Positions 6,587 to 15,377 of a stretch of DNA of 64,000 nt are shown here, piece by piece. The notes beneath the pieces were generated by a model, which saw only the letters and a list, made by a program, of their open reading frames with translations, was not told where the DNA came from and ran no database searches. This DNA comes from an uncultured Clostridia bacterium (GTDB taxonomy: Bacteria; Bacillota; Clostridia; Christensenellales; UBA1242). A program made the position numbers and the translations under genes. The first letter of the stretch is position 1. The number at the start of each line of letters is the position of its first letter. Location of the stretch: positions 1 to 64,000 of the forward strand of contig CANQKH010000003.1 of the NCBI GenBank assembly GCA_947624415.1, in the 5' to 3' direction.

Positions 6587-9001
6587 ATGAAAAGATTTAT
6601 AACTATAATGTTTTCTTTTTTAATTATGCTTTTTGGAGGAATTGCTATTTCTTCAAATTTTACTCTTGCAGATGATGAAGTGGTTGAATTTGAAATTAAT
6701 TCGCCAGAGCAGTATGTTGAGGTTATGACAAATCAAGACGCTTACAACGAAAATGCAAAGATAGTTTTGAAGGAGGATATAGACCTAAAAACTCAAGATT
6801 TAGGCAGAGTGTATTCAACGCCTAGAACGTTTAAAGGTGTTTTTGATGGAAATGGATACACAATATCAAATGCCGTTGTAGGGGGAAATGGTGCATATTA
6901 TGGCTTAATTCCATATGCAGAAAATGCAACAATTCAAAATTTAAGGATTCAAAACGTTATATCGTTTAATTTTGAAAATGTTAATATGCAAGATGTTTAT
7001 GTTGGAATTTTAGTTGGATATGGGAAAGATGTAAAAATAAACAATTGTGAACTAGACGGCGCAGTAATTAACGAGGTAAATGGAAACTCAGCTCAAGAAA
7101 TAAGTGGAAATGCTGTCAAGGCATTAAGTGAAAACTCAGTTTACTCAATCACTATTCCAACAAATTCAAATGTATATTTTGGTTCAATCATAGGGAAATT
7201 AAGTGGTAGAGTTGTAAATGCAATAGATTGCACGGCTCAAATTTTCGATTGCATAAATTATTATGATTTATCTATAGAAATGGGAAAGAAGGGAAATATT
7301 TATGCAGGCGGAATAGCAGGCGAACTTGACAACGCAAGTTTTGCAAGGGTTATAAATTTTGGTAATTTAAAATTAAATGGAGTGGCAATAACTGAAAATA
7401 CAACATCACAATATTTAGGTGGGCTGGCAGGAAGTGTATCAGGAAGCAAGGCTACAATAAAAAATTCTTTGAGTGGTGGAACAATAAGCGCAACAAACAC
7501 GACATCTTTAAATAAATTATATAAAGGTGGAATAATTGGTGGAAATCCATATGGTGCTTCTTTAACAAAGAATTTCAATTATGACTATTATATGGACAAT
7601 ACATTAACGCCAAGTGGAGATTTATTTTTAACTCAATCAAACACATTGTGTGTTAAAGATTTTTCAAGTCATGCTTTTTTGAGCGAGCCAACAAATTTTG
7701 ATCAAGCAATCAAGCCATGGGATTTTAATAAAACATGGAGTATGAACTTCCATTTGCAAAATTTCCAGATTTTTACATATGTTTTAAATAATGTCATAGA
7801 CAACAGAGGTGTATTTGCCAAAGCATATTTTATGTATAATGGTCAAACAAGTCAAGAGGTTAATGGCGAGCAGGAGACAGGGAATGTAGAAATACAGGCA
7901 AAATTTAATGGCGCAGTTACAATATGCCTTGAAATGAAAGAGCAATATATAGGATGGTATATATTAAAACCATCTGGTGTTCATTTAAATACAAACAGTT
8001 CAGTAACAAATGAAATTTCCCTTTCTGAGCCAGAGGTAGGGCATTACAATATAACATTTAATGCTAGTTTACTTACAAGTGGTGCAGATTATAAGGGATA
8101 CTATTCATTTACGGCGGAAGCAGTGATTTATGTTTGTTCAATATCCATTTCTCAGCAAGCAATAACAAACAATCAAGGGACATACAAAATTGATGCAGGG
8201 ACTCCAACTACAGTTGAAAACACTATAAGATTTTCTTATGACAAAAGGTCTGCAAAAATAACAGGAGAAGGTAAGGACCAATTCACCTTTGATTATTGGC
8301 AAATATTGTATAAAAATAATGATGGTGAATTTACAACAGAAAATAAATATGAAAATAATATTGAATCGAGCGAGTTACAAATCAACTATGGCGAAGTTCC
8401 ATTTGACAAAGAGTTTAAATGCGTGGCATATTTTACAGACGATAAAGCAATAAAGGTTAGTTTTGGTAATATTGGAACAGGCGAAAACGTTGGTATAAAA
8501 TCTATAAGATTTAGTGGAAAAGATTATGATGGAAATAAAGTTAAGGAAATATTAGTTTCTCCAAACAATACCTCAATTCCTCTCCAAGTCGTTACAAATA
8601 AAGGTTATAAAATTAACGTAGGCGAGTTTATAAAGGACCTTGCTGAATTATATGGTGATAATTCCACAGATTACACTTTGGTTGAAGACCCAATTGTTGA
8701 TGAGGAAACTGAGGAAACAACATATAATTTCCAATTGAATATGAGGTTTATAAGTGCTGAAACACTTGAAAACAATTCATTAAAGTTATCATTTGTAATT
8801 GAGCAAGAAGGTGGCGGAAATGGGAACACATTCTTGTGGATATATATTACAGTGCCAGTTGCGTTATTATTGATAGCGGGCGTAGTAGTATTTATAATAA
8901 TAAGACATAGAAGACGAATGGCGACAGGTGATGATGGCGGTGGCTCGTCAAAACAAAAAGAAAGCAAGCAAAAGAAGGAAAGTTATAAAAATTATTATTA
9001 A
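6587..9001 (+). CDS. Large surface protein with GLUG-like repeats and C-terminal membrane anchor
   Basis: An 804-residue protein with a signal peptide (1-28, cleavage near TLA). The N-terminal half has beta-helix-like repeats of the GLUG type (GNGYTISNAVVGGNGAYYG near 90; YAGGIAGELDNASF near 240; LGGLAGSVSGSKATIKNS near 275; YKGGIIGG near 315). The second half is beta-rich and lower in similarity to anything I know. A transmembrane helix near 745-768 (FLWIYITVPVALLLIAGVVVF) is followed by a basic, Lys/Ser/Gln-rich cytoplasmic tail. There is no LPxTG motif. GLUG repeats occur in adhesins and IgA-protease-like proteins, so adhesion is a reasonable guess. It is followed by a terminator. Confidence 0.75.
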   Translation: MKRFITIMFSFLIMLFGGIAISSNFTLADDEVVEFEINSPEQYVEVMTNQDAYNENAKIVLKEDIDLKTQDLGRVYSTPRTFKGVFDGNGYTISNAVVGGNGAYYGLIPYAENATIQNLRIQNVISFNFENVNMQDVYVGILVGYGKDVKINNCELDGAVINEVNGNSAQEISGNAVKALSENSVYSITIPTNSNVYFGSIIGKLSGRVVNAIDCTAQIFDCINYYDLSIEMGKKGNIYAGGIAGELDNASFARVINFGNLKLNGVAITENTTSQYLGGLAGSVSGSKATIKNSLSGGTISATNTTSLNKLYKGGIIGGNPYGASLTKNFNYDYYMDNTLTPSGDLFLTQSNTLCVKDFSSHAFLSEPTNFDQAIKPWDFNKTWSMNFHLQNFQIFTYVLNNVIDNRGVFAKAYFMYNGQTSQEVNGEQETGNVEIQAKFNGAVTICLEMKEQYIGWYILKPSGVHLNTNSSVTNEISLSEPEVGHYNITFNASLLTSGADYKGYYSFTAEAVIYVCSISISQQAITNNQGTYKIDAGTPTTVENTIRFSYDKRSAKITGEGKDQFTFDYWQILYKNNDGEFTTENKYENNIESSELQINYGEVPFDKEFKCVAYFTDDKAIKVSFGNIGTGENVGIKSIRFSGKDYDGNKVKEILVSPNNTSIPLQVVTNKGYKINVGEFIKDLAELYGDNSTDYTLVEDPIVDEETEETTYNFQLNMRFISAETLENNSLKLSFVIEQEGGGNGNTFLWIYITVPVALLLIAGVVVFIIIRHRRRMATGDDGGGSSKQKESKQKKESYKNYY

Positions 9002-9009
9002 AATAAAAT

Positions 9010-9039
9010 AAAACTCCTAATTGATTTTAGGAGTTTTTT
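9010..9039. terminator. Terminator between convergent surface-protein and lipoprotein genes
   Basis: AAAACTCCTAA pairs with TTTAGGAGTTTT around a short loop, with a T-run on the right and an A-rich stretch on the left, so it can serve both strands. Confidence 0.85.
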
Positions 9040-9040
9040 G

Positions 9041-9074
9041 TGTGCAAGAATAACGACAAGTTTAATGCGTTTCC
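9041..9074 (-). repeat. Short dispersed repeat, copy A
   Basis: Read on the minus strand this 34-bp stretch matches copies B (44917-44957) and C (11070-11110), with a core of AAACTTGTCGTTATTCTTGC here. It lies between the stop codon of the minus-strand lipoprotein gene and the terminator and has a 2-bp deletion relative to B and C. Confidence 0.5.
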
Positions 9075-10088
9075 TTATGCGATTTTGCTTGCAATTGAAT
9101 TATCAATAAGGTCAGCAAATTTTGGGTTGTAGTTTTCGCCAGTAGCATTATTAAGTATCTTCAAAAGCGTGTTGAATGATTCTTCCTGCATTACTGGACT
9201 AGAACACCAAGCATTAATTGCAACGTATTGTTCAACTGCTATTTTAAGTTCCTCATCACTCATACCAGAGAAAGAATTTTTAAGAGCGGCTGCAGATTTT
9301 TCACTACTTTGAGTTTTGATGTATTGATATCCTCTATAAACTGCCTTTAAAAATTTTTCGGCTTTGTCAGTCTTGTTTTTTAAATAACTAGTTTTAGCAA
9401 CAAAGCAGGTGTAAGGTATAGAGCCAGACAAATCACCAACAGCCTTTAATACAAAGCCGTTACCTTCTTTTTCAAGGGTTGTGGCGGTTGGCTCAAAGAG
9501 GGTGCAGTATTCATTATCAGAAGTGATAAACGTGCTGCTTATAAGGTTAAAAGCGACATCGGTTCTAAGGTTAACTTCACCTTTGGCCTTATCAGTTCCA
9601 ATAACAAGACCTGCCTGTTCTATAATGTATTGTAAAGTCATAGCAGGCATACCGCCTTGTCTACCACCAATAATAGTTTTGCCTTTAAGGTCTTCAAGCG
9701 TGAAGTCTTCTTGGTCTTCTTTTCCGACAATGAAAGAACCATCGCGTTGAGTTAATTGTCCAAAAACCATAGGGCGGTCTTTAACTTCTTGTGAGTAAAC
9801 TACTTGCTCAGGGCCGGCAAGGATTATATCGGCAGACCCGCTTATGAGGGCAGTCATAGAAGCGTCAGAGCCTGTAGCACTTTCAAGAGTAACATTAAGT
9901 CCTTCATCTTTAAAGAAGTCAAGATTTAAGGCCACATACAAAGGTGCATAGAAGATGCTGTGAGTAACTTCGTTTAACCTTATCTTATTATCGTCTTTTT
10001 TATCGCAGGCAATAAACATAATTGAAGAGCAAAACATAATCATAAGACAAACGATAACAAGAGAAATCTTTTGTAATTTTTTTTGCAT
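9075..10088 (-). CDS. ABC transporter substrate-binding lipoprotein (NMT1/THI5-like)
   Basis: A lipoprotein signal ends at Cys28 (SIMFIAC). The mature part is a periplasmic-binding-protein type 2 fold of the NMT1/SsuA class: N-terminal HSIFYAPLYVALNLDFFKDEGL, then GSADIILAGPE and LKGKTIIGGRQGG. This class binds thiamine precursors, alkylsulfonates, taurine or related small molecules. The gene has a good AGGAGG. No permease or ATPase gene is adjacent; rsmD lies divergently upstream. The ligand therefore cannot be inferred, and its transporter partners must lie elsewhere or be lost. Confidence 0.85.
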   Translation of the reverse strand: MQKKLQKISLVIVCLMIMFCSSIMFIACDKKDDNKIRLNEVTHSIFYAPLYVALNLDFFKDEGLNVTLESATGSDASMTALISGSADIILAGPEQVVYSQEVKDRPMVFGQLTQRDGSFIVGKEDQEDFTLEDLKGKTIIGGRQGGMPAMTLQYIIEQAGLVIGTDKAKGEVNLRTDVAFNLISSTFITSDNEYCTLFEPTATTLEKEGNGFVLKAVGDLSGSIPYTCFVAKTSYLKNKTDKAEKFLKAVYRGYQYIKTQSSEKSAAALKNSFSGMSDEELKIAVEQYVAINAWCSSPVMQEESFNTLLKILNNATGENYNPKFADLIDNSIASKIA

Positions 10089-10142
10089 TTTTCCTCCTTA
10101 CATTAGACAATTTATGTTTAAAAATATTTTTGTGTGAGAAAT

Positions 10143-10171
10143 TTGACTAAAAAGAAGTATATTGATATAAT
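10143..10171 (+). promoter_or_regulatory. Promoter of rsmD, apparently leaderless
   Basis: TTGACT (10143-10148), 17 bp, TATAAT (10166-10171). Only six bases separate the -10 box from the rsmD ATG at 10178, so transcription should begin at or within a base of the start codon. No Shine-Dalgarno sequence is present. Confidence 0.8.
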
Positions 10172-10177
10172 TGACTT

Positions 10178-10714
10178 ATGAAAGTAACGTCAGGCAAGTT
10201 TAAAGGAAGAGTTTTAAATGATAACCCTTTTGACCATATAAGGCCAACGGCAGACATGGTCAAACAGGCAATTTTTAACAAGTTGTTTGAGAAAATTGAA
10301 GGTGCAAAGGCACTTGACCTTTTTTGTGGAACGGGTGCACTTGGTATAGAGGCGATAAGTAGAGGAGCGAAAGAAGTGGTTTTTGTAGATAAAGATAAAA
10401 ACAGCATAAACTTAACTCTTTCAAACTTAAAGAAATTAAATTTGTCTCCAAGAATAATTCACCTCGATTATGCCGATGCTCTGCGAAAATTAAGTGGTGA
10501 AAAATTTGATTTAATATTTATTGACCCGCCATACAAGTCAAATCTGTATGAAAATGCAATTAAATTAATACATCAGTATTCACTTTTGCAGCAAGAGGGT
10601 ATAATAATTTGCGAGCACGAGCGTAATGAAAAGATAGATTATTCACCATATTTAGTGGTTGACGAAAGGGGGTATGGGATAAAGGGTATAACCTACCTCT
10701 CAGACAGACTATAA
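10178..10714 (+). CDS. rsmD: 16S rRNA (guanine(966)-N2)-methyltransferase RsmD
   Basis: RsmD methylates G966 of 16S rRNA during 30S assembly. The start MKVTSGKFKGR, RPTADMVKQAIFN, the SAM-binding LDLFCGTGALGIEAISRGA (about 46-64) and the catalytic DPPY near 113-116 are diagnostic. The 178-residue length is normal. The last codons (Ser-Asp-Arg-Leu-stop) lie inside the left terminal inverted repeat of the element starting at 10701, so the repeat supplies the stop codon. coaD, its frequent neighbour, does not follow; the repeat array does. Confidence 0.92.
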   Translation: MKVTSGKFKGRVLNDNPFDHIRPTADMVKQAIFNKLFEKIEGAKALDLFCGTGALGIEAISRGAKEVVFVDKDKNSINLTLSNLKKLNLSPRIIHLDYADALRKLSGEKFDLIFIDPPYKSNLYENAIKLIHQYSLLQQEGIIICEHERNEKIDYSPYLVVDERGYGIKGITYLSDRL

Positions 10715-10828
10715 ACGGCGAGATACTGCGTTTACTGAATAAGCACACGGAACAAGTCATTTAGCCTTACTAAACTCCTTGCTCCGCGGCATATTCGAGC
10801 CTTGTCTCTCTTGTTTCTAGTCTGTCTG
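10701..10828. repeat. Foldback element E1 with terminal inverted repeats
   Basis: Left end CAGACAGACTA (10701-10711) is the exact reverse complement of right end TAGTCTGTCTG (10818-10828). The symmetry continues imperfectly inwards (ATAAAC against GTTTC). The interior shares TGCGTTTACTG, GTCATTTAG, ACTAAACTCCT and TTCGAGCCTTG with element E2 at 36266-36416, in the same order. It encodes no transposase. This is best read as a non-autonomous MITE- or REP-like element or a dispersed structured RNA. The left end overlaps the 3' end of rsmD. Confidence 0.8.
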
Positions 10829-10838
10829 TGCGATAATT

Positions 10839-11032
10839 GACTATAAACCTCGCGATACTGCGTTTACTGAGCCTTGTCTCTTTTGTTTCTAGTCTGTCTG
10901 TGCGATAATTGACTATAAACGGCGAGATACTGCGTTTACTGAGCCTTGTCTCTCTTGTTTCTAGTCTGTCTGTGCGATAATTGACTATAAACCTCGAGAT
11001 ACTGCGTTTACTGAGCCCTGTCTCTCTTGTTT
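10839..11032. repeat. Tandem array of shortened E1 copies (72-bp period)
   Basis: GACTATAAAC recurs at 10839, 10911 and 10983 (also 10707 inside E1), giving two full 72-bp units and a partial third that diverges after about 11030. Each unit is E1 lacking the central 60 bp (about 10738-10797): TTTACTG joins directly to AGCCTTG. Units vary at CCTCGCG/GGCGAG/CCTCGAG and a few other bases. Each can fold on GACTATAAAC/GTTTCTAGTC. The minus strand is open through the array as a 24-residue repeat, which I consider a by-product of the 72-bp period. Confidence 0.85.
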
Positions 11033-11069
11033 GGCAAAAAGATAGAAATATACTTTTTGAAACTATAAA

Positions 11070-11110
11070 GAAAACGACTAGTAAACTCATCATTGTTCTT
11101 GCGTTCCTAA
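11070..11110 (+). repeat. Short dispersed repeat, copy C
   Basis: This 41-bp stretch matches copy B (complement 44917-44957) at 33 of 41 bases without gaps. It follows the 72-bp array and runs into the A-run of the terminator at 11108-11141. Confidence 0.55.
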
Positions 11111-11141
11111 AAAAAGAGTTGAGGTTTTATCTCAACTCTTT
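11108..11141 (-). terminator. Terminator of the GDPD gene
   Basis: AAAGAGTTGAG (11113-11123) pairs perfectly with CTCAACTCTTT (11131-11141). The A-run to the left gives the U tail on the minus strand. Confidence 0.85.
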
Positions 11142-11179
11142 GTTGAAAATATTCAGCGAAACTAAAATTTTTAGATTTG

Positions 11180-11908
11180 TTATATAATAGGTTCAAAATT
11201 CTCAAAAATTACATTATCGCAATGTTTGACAACTTTAAGATAATCGCTTTCACTTCGCACCGTCCAAACAAGCAGAGGCAATTTTTTATATTTTCGTGTA
11301 AAACGATTAGGAACGTGTCTTGCTTCATAACTTATAAAATTTGGATGGCTTATTTTTTTATTTAGTAGCATTCTTTTTAATGCGAATTTTTTAAAGAATG
11401 TAAGTTTTTCACCTCTAAAAAAGCCTGCGAGTTGACCTCTTGGGATTGAAGGGGCATGTTTATAGAAATATTCAAGGACATAAGGATTGAATGATTGAAC
11501 GGCATAATCTCCTTTATAATCTTTAAGCATTTCAATAACTTTACTTTCAAGTTGACCGACCTTGCTTTCGTTTTTAATTTCAATCAAGAGAGGGACCTGC
11601 CCATTGACAAGATTTAAGACCTCTTCAAAAGTAGGTATTTTTTCCTCGCTATCTTTAAGGGTAAGATATTTCAAGTCTTCCTTGTTTAAAAATTTGATAT
11701 ATCCGTCATTTTCTGTGAGGCGAGAAAGACTATTGTCATGAAAAACGACAACTGTTCCATCTGCAATAAGTCGAACATCGAGTTCGATAGGATAACCTGC
11801 TTCGATTGCTTTTGAGAAAGCGGAGAGAGAATTTTCTGGGGTTTCTTTATCATGAAGCCCTCTATGTGCGATTGGCTGTTCAACCAGCCAAGAATTGAAT
11901 AAATCCAT
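11180..11908 (-). CDS. Glycerophosphodiester phosphodiesterase family protein
   Basis: GDPD enzymes hydrolyse glycerophosphodiesters to glycerol-3-phosphate and an alcohol. The TIM-barrel signature is complete: His15-Arg16 (AHRGLHD), Glu42 and Asp44 (IELDVRL), and His57 (VVFHDNSLSRLT). At 242 residues, with no signal peptide, the enzyme should be cytoplasmic. The start follows TTTGAGG. The gene is monocistronic, with a perfect hairpin terminator downstream. Confidence 0.9.
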   Translation of the reverse strand: MDLFNSWLVEQPIAHRGLHDKETPENSLSAFSKAIEAGYPIELDVRLIADGTVVVFHDNSLSRLTENDGYIKFLNKEDLKYLTLKDSEEKIPTFEEVLNLVNGQVPLLIEIKNESKVGQLESKVIEMLKDYKGDYAVQSFNPYVLEYFYKHAPSIPRGQLAGFFRGEKLTFFKKFALKRMLLNKKISHPNFISYEARHVPNRFTRKYKKLPLLVWTVRSESDYLKVVKHCDNVIFENFEPII

Positions 11909-12049
11909 TTAAACCTCAAATTAGAATAATTTATATTATTTTACCATAAAAAAGTATAAATTCAAAATAAAAATTGATTATTTTTTAATAATTAATAATA
12001 AAAAACAATATAATTATATTCAAATTGCTAAAAATAGATAATTTTTGAT

Positions 12050-12077
12050 TTGATTTTTCAAAAATTTTTGATATAAT
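12050..12077 (+). promoter_or_regulatory. Promoter of lepA, apparently leaderless
   Basis: TTGATT (12050-12055), 16 bp, TATAAT (12072-12077). The lepA ATG is at 12085, seven bases after the -10 box, with no ribosome binding site upstream. Confidence 0.7.
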
Positions 12078-12084
12078 TTTAGAC

Positions 12085-13893
12085 ATGGAAAGAATGAAAA
12101 GAATAAGGAATTTTTGTATAGTTGCCCACATCGACCATGGAAAGTCAACACTTGCTGACAGACTTATAGAAAGCACGGGGACACTTGCAAAAAGGGATAT
12201 GCAGAATCAACTTTTGGACAGTATGGAATTAGAGCGAGAAAAGGGGATAACAATAAAACTTACTCCCACACGAATGAAATACACTTATGAAGGAGAGGAG
12301 TATGAATTAAATTTAATTGACACTCCGGGACACGTTGATTTCACCTATGAAGTTTCGCGTTCGTTGACGGCTTGCGAGGGTGCAATTTTGATTGTTGATG
12401 CCTCGCAAGGAGTTGAAGCCCAAACTCTTGCAAATGCCTATCTTGCTATTGACAATAATCTTGAGATATTGCCGGTAATAAACAAGATTGACTTGCCATC
12501 GGCACGCCCAGAAGAGGTGAAAAAGGAAATAGAGGACGTTGTTGGCATACCTGCCGACCATGCTCCATGTATATCGGCAAAAGATGGAACAAACATTGAC
12601 AAAGTTTTGGAAATGATAGTCAAGGAATTTCCAAGTCCAAAAGGGGATGAGGAGAAACCATTAAAAAGTCTAATATTTGACAGTTATTATGATAATTTTA
12701 AAGGTGCTATTTGTCTTATACGAGTTTTTGATGGCAAGGTGAAGGTTGGCGATAAAATCAAAATGATGCAAACGGGCAAAGTCTATGATGTAACAGAGGT
12801 TGGGATATTTGTTCCAAATGAAAGTCCTATTGCTGAATTAAAGGCGGGCGATGTAGGTTATCTTGCTGGATCTATAAAAAACATAAGTGATGTTGCAGTT
12901 GGGGACACGATTACAAATGCAGAAAATCCAACAACGGAGGCACTTCCAGGATATAAGAAGGTGCAGCCAGTAGTTTTTTGTGGGATTTTTCCTGTAGATG
13001 GTGCAAAGTATAATGAGTTAAAGGACGGGCTTGAAAAGTTAAAATTAAATGATGCTTCCCTTGAATATTCTCCAGAGGTTTCTCAGGCATTAGGATATGG
13101 TTTTAGATGTGGCTTTTTGGGGCTTTTGCACCTTGAAATAATAACACAAAGATTGGAAAGAGAGTTTAATTTAGACCTTATAACAACCGCTCCAAGTGTA
13201 TTTTATCATGTCTATAAAACAAATGGAGAAATGGTTGAACTTTCAAATCCATCATCTCTTCCCAATGCTGTGGAGATAAATTATATTGAAGAGCCTGTTG
13301 TAAAAGCCAGTATATTCACGCCACCTCAGTATGTTGGTGCAATAATGGAATTATGCCAAGATAAAAGGGGGGTATATAAAGATTTGACATATCTTGATGA
13401 AACGCGTGTAAGAGTAAATTATATTTTGCCACTCGGTGAGATAATTTACGACTTTTTTGATAGTTTGAAGTCAAGGACAAAGGGATATGCAAGCCTAGAT
13501 TATGAAATGGATGGTTATCAAAGAAGCGACCTTGTAAAGGTGGATATTCTTTTAAATGGAGAGCGATGTGATGCGTTATCAATAATAGTTCACAAAGACA
13601 AGGCATACAATCGAGGACGTGCATTAACAGAAAAGTTGAAAAAGATAATACCAAGACAACTATTTGAAGTTCCAATTCAGGCGGCGATAGGGGGCAAAAT
13701 AATTGCAAGAGAAACAATATCTGCCATGAGAAAGGATGTGCTTGCAAAATGTTATGGTGGTGATATAACAAGAAAAAGGAAACTTCTCGAAAAACAAAAA
13801 GAGGGCAAGAAGAGAATGAGAAAGATAGGTTCTGTGGAAATACCTTCTGAGGCATTCATGTCAATTTTAAAATTAGACGATGAGGATAAATAA
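12085..13893 (+). CDS. lepA: Elongation factor 4 (LepA) GTPase
   Basis: LepA is a ribosome-bound translational GTPase that promotes back-translocation or initiation-linked assembly. G1 AHIDHGKST is at about 14-22; DTPGHVDF and NKIDL are also present, as are EF-G-like domains and the LepA-specific C-terminal domain ([18 protein letters not shown]). The 602-residue length is standard. The start [10 protein letters not shown] lines up with other LepA proteins. hemW overlaps the stop codon by one base, the classical lepA-hemW pair. The mRNA appears leaderless. Confidence 0.95.
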   Translation: MERMKRIRNFCIVAHIDHGKSTLADRLIESTGTLAKRDMQNQLLDSMELEREKGITIKLTPTRMKYTYEGEEYELNLIDTPGHVDFTYEVSRSLTACEGAILIVDASQGVEAQTLANAYLAIDNNLEILPVINKIDLPSARPEEVKKEIEDVVGIPADHAPCISAKDGTNIDKVLEMIVKEFPSPKGDEEKPLKSLIFDSYYDNFKGAICLIRVFDGKVKVGDKIKMMQTGKVYDVTEVGIFVPNESPIAELKAGDVGYLAGSIKNISDVAVGDTITNAENPTTEALPGYKKVQPVVFCGIFPVDGAKYNELKDGLEKLKLNDASLEYSPEVSQALGYGFRCGFLGLLHLEIITQRLEREFNLDLITTAPSVFYHVYKTNGEMVELSNPSSLPNAVEINYIEEPVVKASIFTPPQYVGAIMELCQDKRGVYKDLTYLDETRVRVNYILPLGEIIYDFFDSLKSRTKGYASLDYEMDGYQRSDLVKVDILLNGERCDALSIIVHKDKAYNRGRALTEKLKKIIPRQLFEVPIQAAIGGKIIARETISAMRKDVLAKCYGGDITRKRKLLEKQKEGKKRMRKIGSVEIPSEAFMSILKLDDEDK

Positions 13894-14993
13894 TGTTGGG
13901 GATATATGTTCATTTGCCATTTTGCGAAAGCAAATGTAACTATTGTGCATTTAATTCATTTGTTGCAAGCGAGGAGGAGAGGGAGAAATATCTTAATGTG
14001 TTAATTGAAGATATTTCTTTTTTTGCAAAGACAAATAAGAGAATTGTGGACACCATATATTTTGGTGGCGGAACGCCCAGCCTTCTTTCAGCCAATCAAT
14101 TTGAAAGGCTAATAAATGTTATAAAAAACAGTTACAAACTCCACAAAAATTGTGAAATAACATTGGAGGCGAATCCCAATTCTTTGAACGAGGAGAAACT
14201 AAATTGTTATAGAAATAATGGGGTGAACAGGCTTTCAATAGGTGTTCAAAGTTTAAATGATGAGAGTTTAAAATTTATAGGAAGAAGGCATAATTCGACT
14301 GAGGCAATAGAAAAAATAAAACTAGCCAAAAAGTATTTTAATAATATATCTTGCGACTTGTTGATTGGACTTCCTACAATATGTTGTGATGAATATATAA
14401 AAACGGTTAAAAAACTTATTGACGCGGGAGCAACACATATTTCTTCATATATGCTTCAAGTTGAAGATAACACGCCATTAAAAAATATGGTTAAGCAAAA
14501 TCCTAATTTGCTTCCATGTGATGATGAATGTGCAGAAATTTATGACAAGGTTGTTGAATTTTTGGAGAAAAACAAATTCCATAGATATGAAATTTCAAAT
14601 TTTGCTAGAAAGGGATTTGAAAGCAGACATAACATAAAATATTGGACAAACAAGCCCTACATTGGTTTTGGCTTGTCAGCACATTCATATATTGATGGTA
14701 AGAGATGGGCTTGTGGTGAAAGATTAGTTGATTTTTATAAACATAAGAGGACTATGGAAGAGGTTTTAGGGGAAAGAGAAAAAATTGAAGAACATATTAT
14801 GCTTGGACTTCGTTGTTTTAAGGGGATTGATATTCTATATTTGAAGAAGTTAAATTATTATATTGAGAAGAATCAATTTTATAATCAATATATTGGTAGT
14901 AATGTCTTAATTAAAAAGGGCAAAAATCGTGTTATATTAAATCCTAAATATTATGAAGTAAACAACCTTATTATAACAAACTTAATGCCATAA
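13893..14993 (+). CDS. hemW: Radical SAM heme chaperone HemW
   Basis: The radical-SAM cysteines Cys11, Cys15 and Cys18 (CESKCNYCAF) bind the 4Fe-4S cluster. FGGGTPS and the HemW signature HNIKYW are present, which separates it from coproporphyrinogen dehydrogenase HemN. The protein has 366 residues. HemW inserts heme into respiratory enzymes; no heme-biosynthesis gene is nearby, and the usual neighbour is lepA, as here. The start overlaps the lepA stop by one base, so the two are translationally coupled. Confidence 0.9.
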   Translation: MLGIYVHLPFCESKCNYCAFNSFVASEEEREKYLNVLIEDISFFAKTNKRIVDTIYFGGGTPSLLSANQFERLINVIKNSYKLHKNCEITLEANPNSLNEEKLNCYRNNGVNRLSIGVQSLNDESLKFIGRRHNSTEAIEKIKLAKKYFNNISCDLLIGLPTICCDEYIKTVKKLIDAGATHISSYMLQVEDNTPLKNMVKQNPNLLPCDDECAEIYDKVVEFLEKNKFHRYEISNFARKGFESRHNIKYWTNKPYIGFGLSAHSYIDGKRWACGERLVDFYKHKRTMEEVLGEREKIEEHIMLGLRCFKGIDILYLKKLNYYIEKNQFYNQYIGSNVLIKKGKNRVILNPKYYEVNNLIITNLMP

Positions 14994-15023
14994 AATAAAT
15001 TTTAATAATTTTATTAAAAACAC

Positions 15024-15052
15024 TTGCAATAAAATTTATAATGTGTTAGAAT
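15024..15052 (+). promoter_or_regulatory. Promoter of the ylxM-ffh operon
   Basis: TTGCAA (15024-15029), 17 bp, TAGAAT (15047-15052). The transcript should begin near 15058, at the foot of a perfect 9-bp hairpin TTTGTAAAG/CTTTACAAA (15057-15065 with 15074-15082). A hairpin at the extreme 5' end may protect the mRNA from RNase J. The ylxM start has no strong Shine-Dalgarno. Confidence 0.7.
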
Positions 15053-15090
15053 ATCATTTGTAAAGTAAAAATGCTTTACAAAGTAGAATT

Positions 15091-15363
15091 ATGAAAGTAG
15101 AAGAAAACATCTTTTTAGCAAATTTATTTGATGCTTATGGGGCACTTTTAAGTGAAGGGCAAAGACGAGTTATTGAAAGTTATTTGTTTGATGACCTTAC
15201 AATAACGGAGATTGCCGAGAACTTAAATATTTCAAGACAGGCTGTGATGGACGGAATCAGCAAGGCAGAGAAAAAATTATATTCATATGAAAAGAAACTT
15301 AATTTTGTTTCTAAAATGAAAAAGCTTGAAGAGGAAATTGACAACTTAAAGAAATCTACTTAA
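15091..15363 (+). CDS. ylxM: YlxM/p13-family SRP-associated helix-turn-helix protein
   Basis: A 90-residue protein of the UPF0122 (YlxM/p13) family. A sigma-region-4-like HTH is seen at about 25-60 (LSEGQRRVIESYLFDDLTIT, then ISRQAVMDGISKAEKKL). Family members modulate SRP GTPase activity and are encoded immediately before ffh, as here (14 bases apart). The C-terminus is a short coiled coil. Confidence 0.88.
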   Translation: MKVEENIFLANLFDAYGALLSEGQRRVIESYLFDDLTITEIAENLNISRQAVMDGISKAEKKLYSYEKKLNFVSKMKKLEEEIDNLKKST

Positions 15364-15377
15364 AAAGGGGGATGCGA

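Noticed and set aside
10839-11032. CRISPR-like array
   Set aside because: Units are contiguous 72-bp copies with no unique spacers and only three of them; the pattern is a tandem duplication of E1.
10770-11093. Minus-strand open frame with a 24-residue repeat through the 72-bp array
   Set aside because: The repeat period is a multiple of three, so an open frame in one unit stays open in all. There is no ribosome binding site and the frame changes composition outside the array.
13316-13855. 179-codon open frame on the minus strand inside lepA
   Set aside because: It is the shadow of a conserved gene with normal codon use, low-complexity product and no ribosome binding site.
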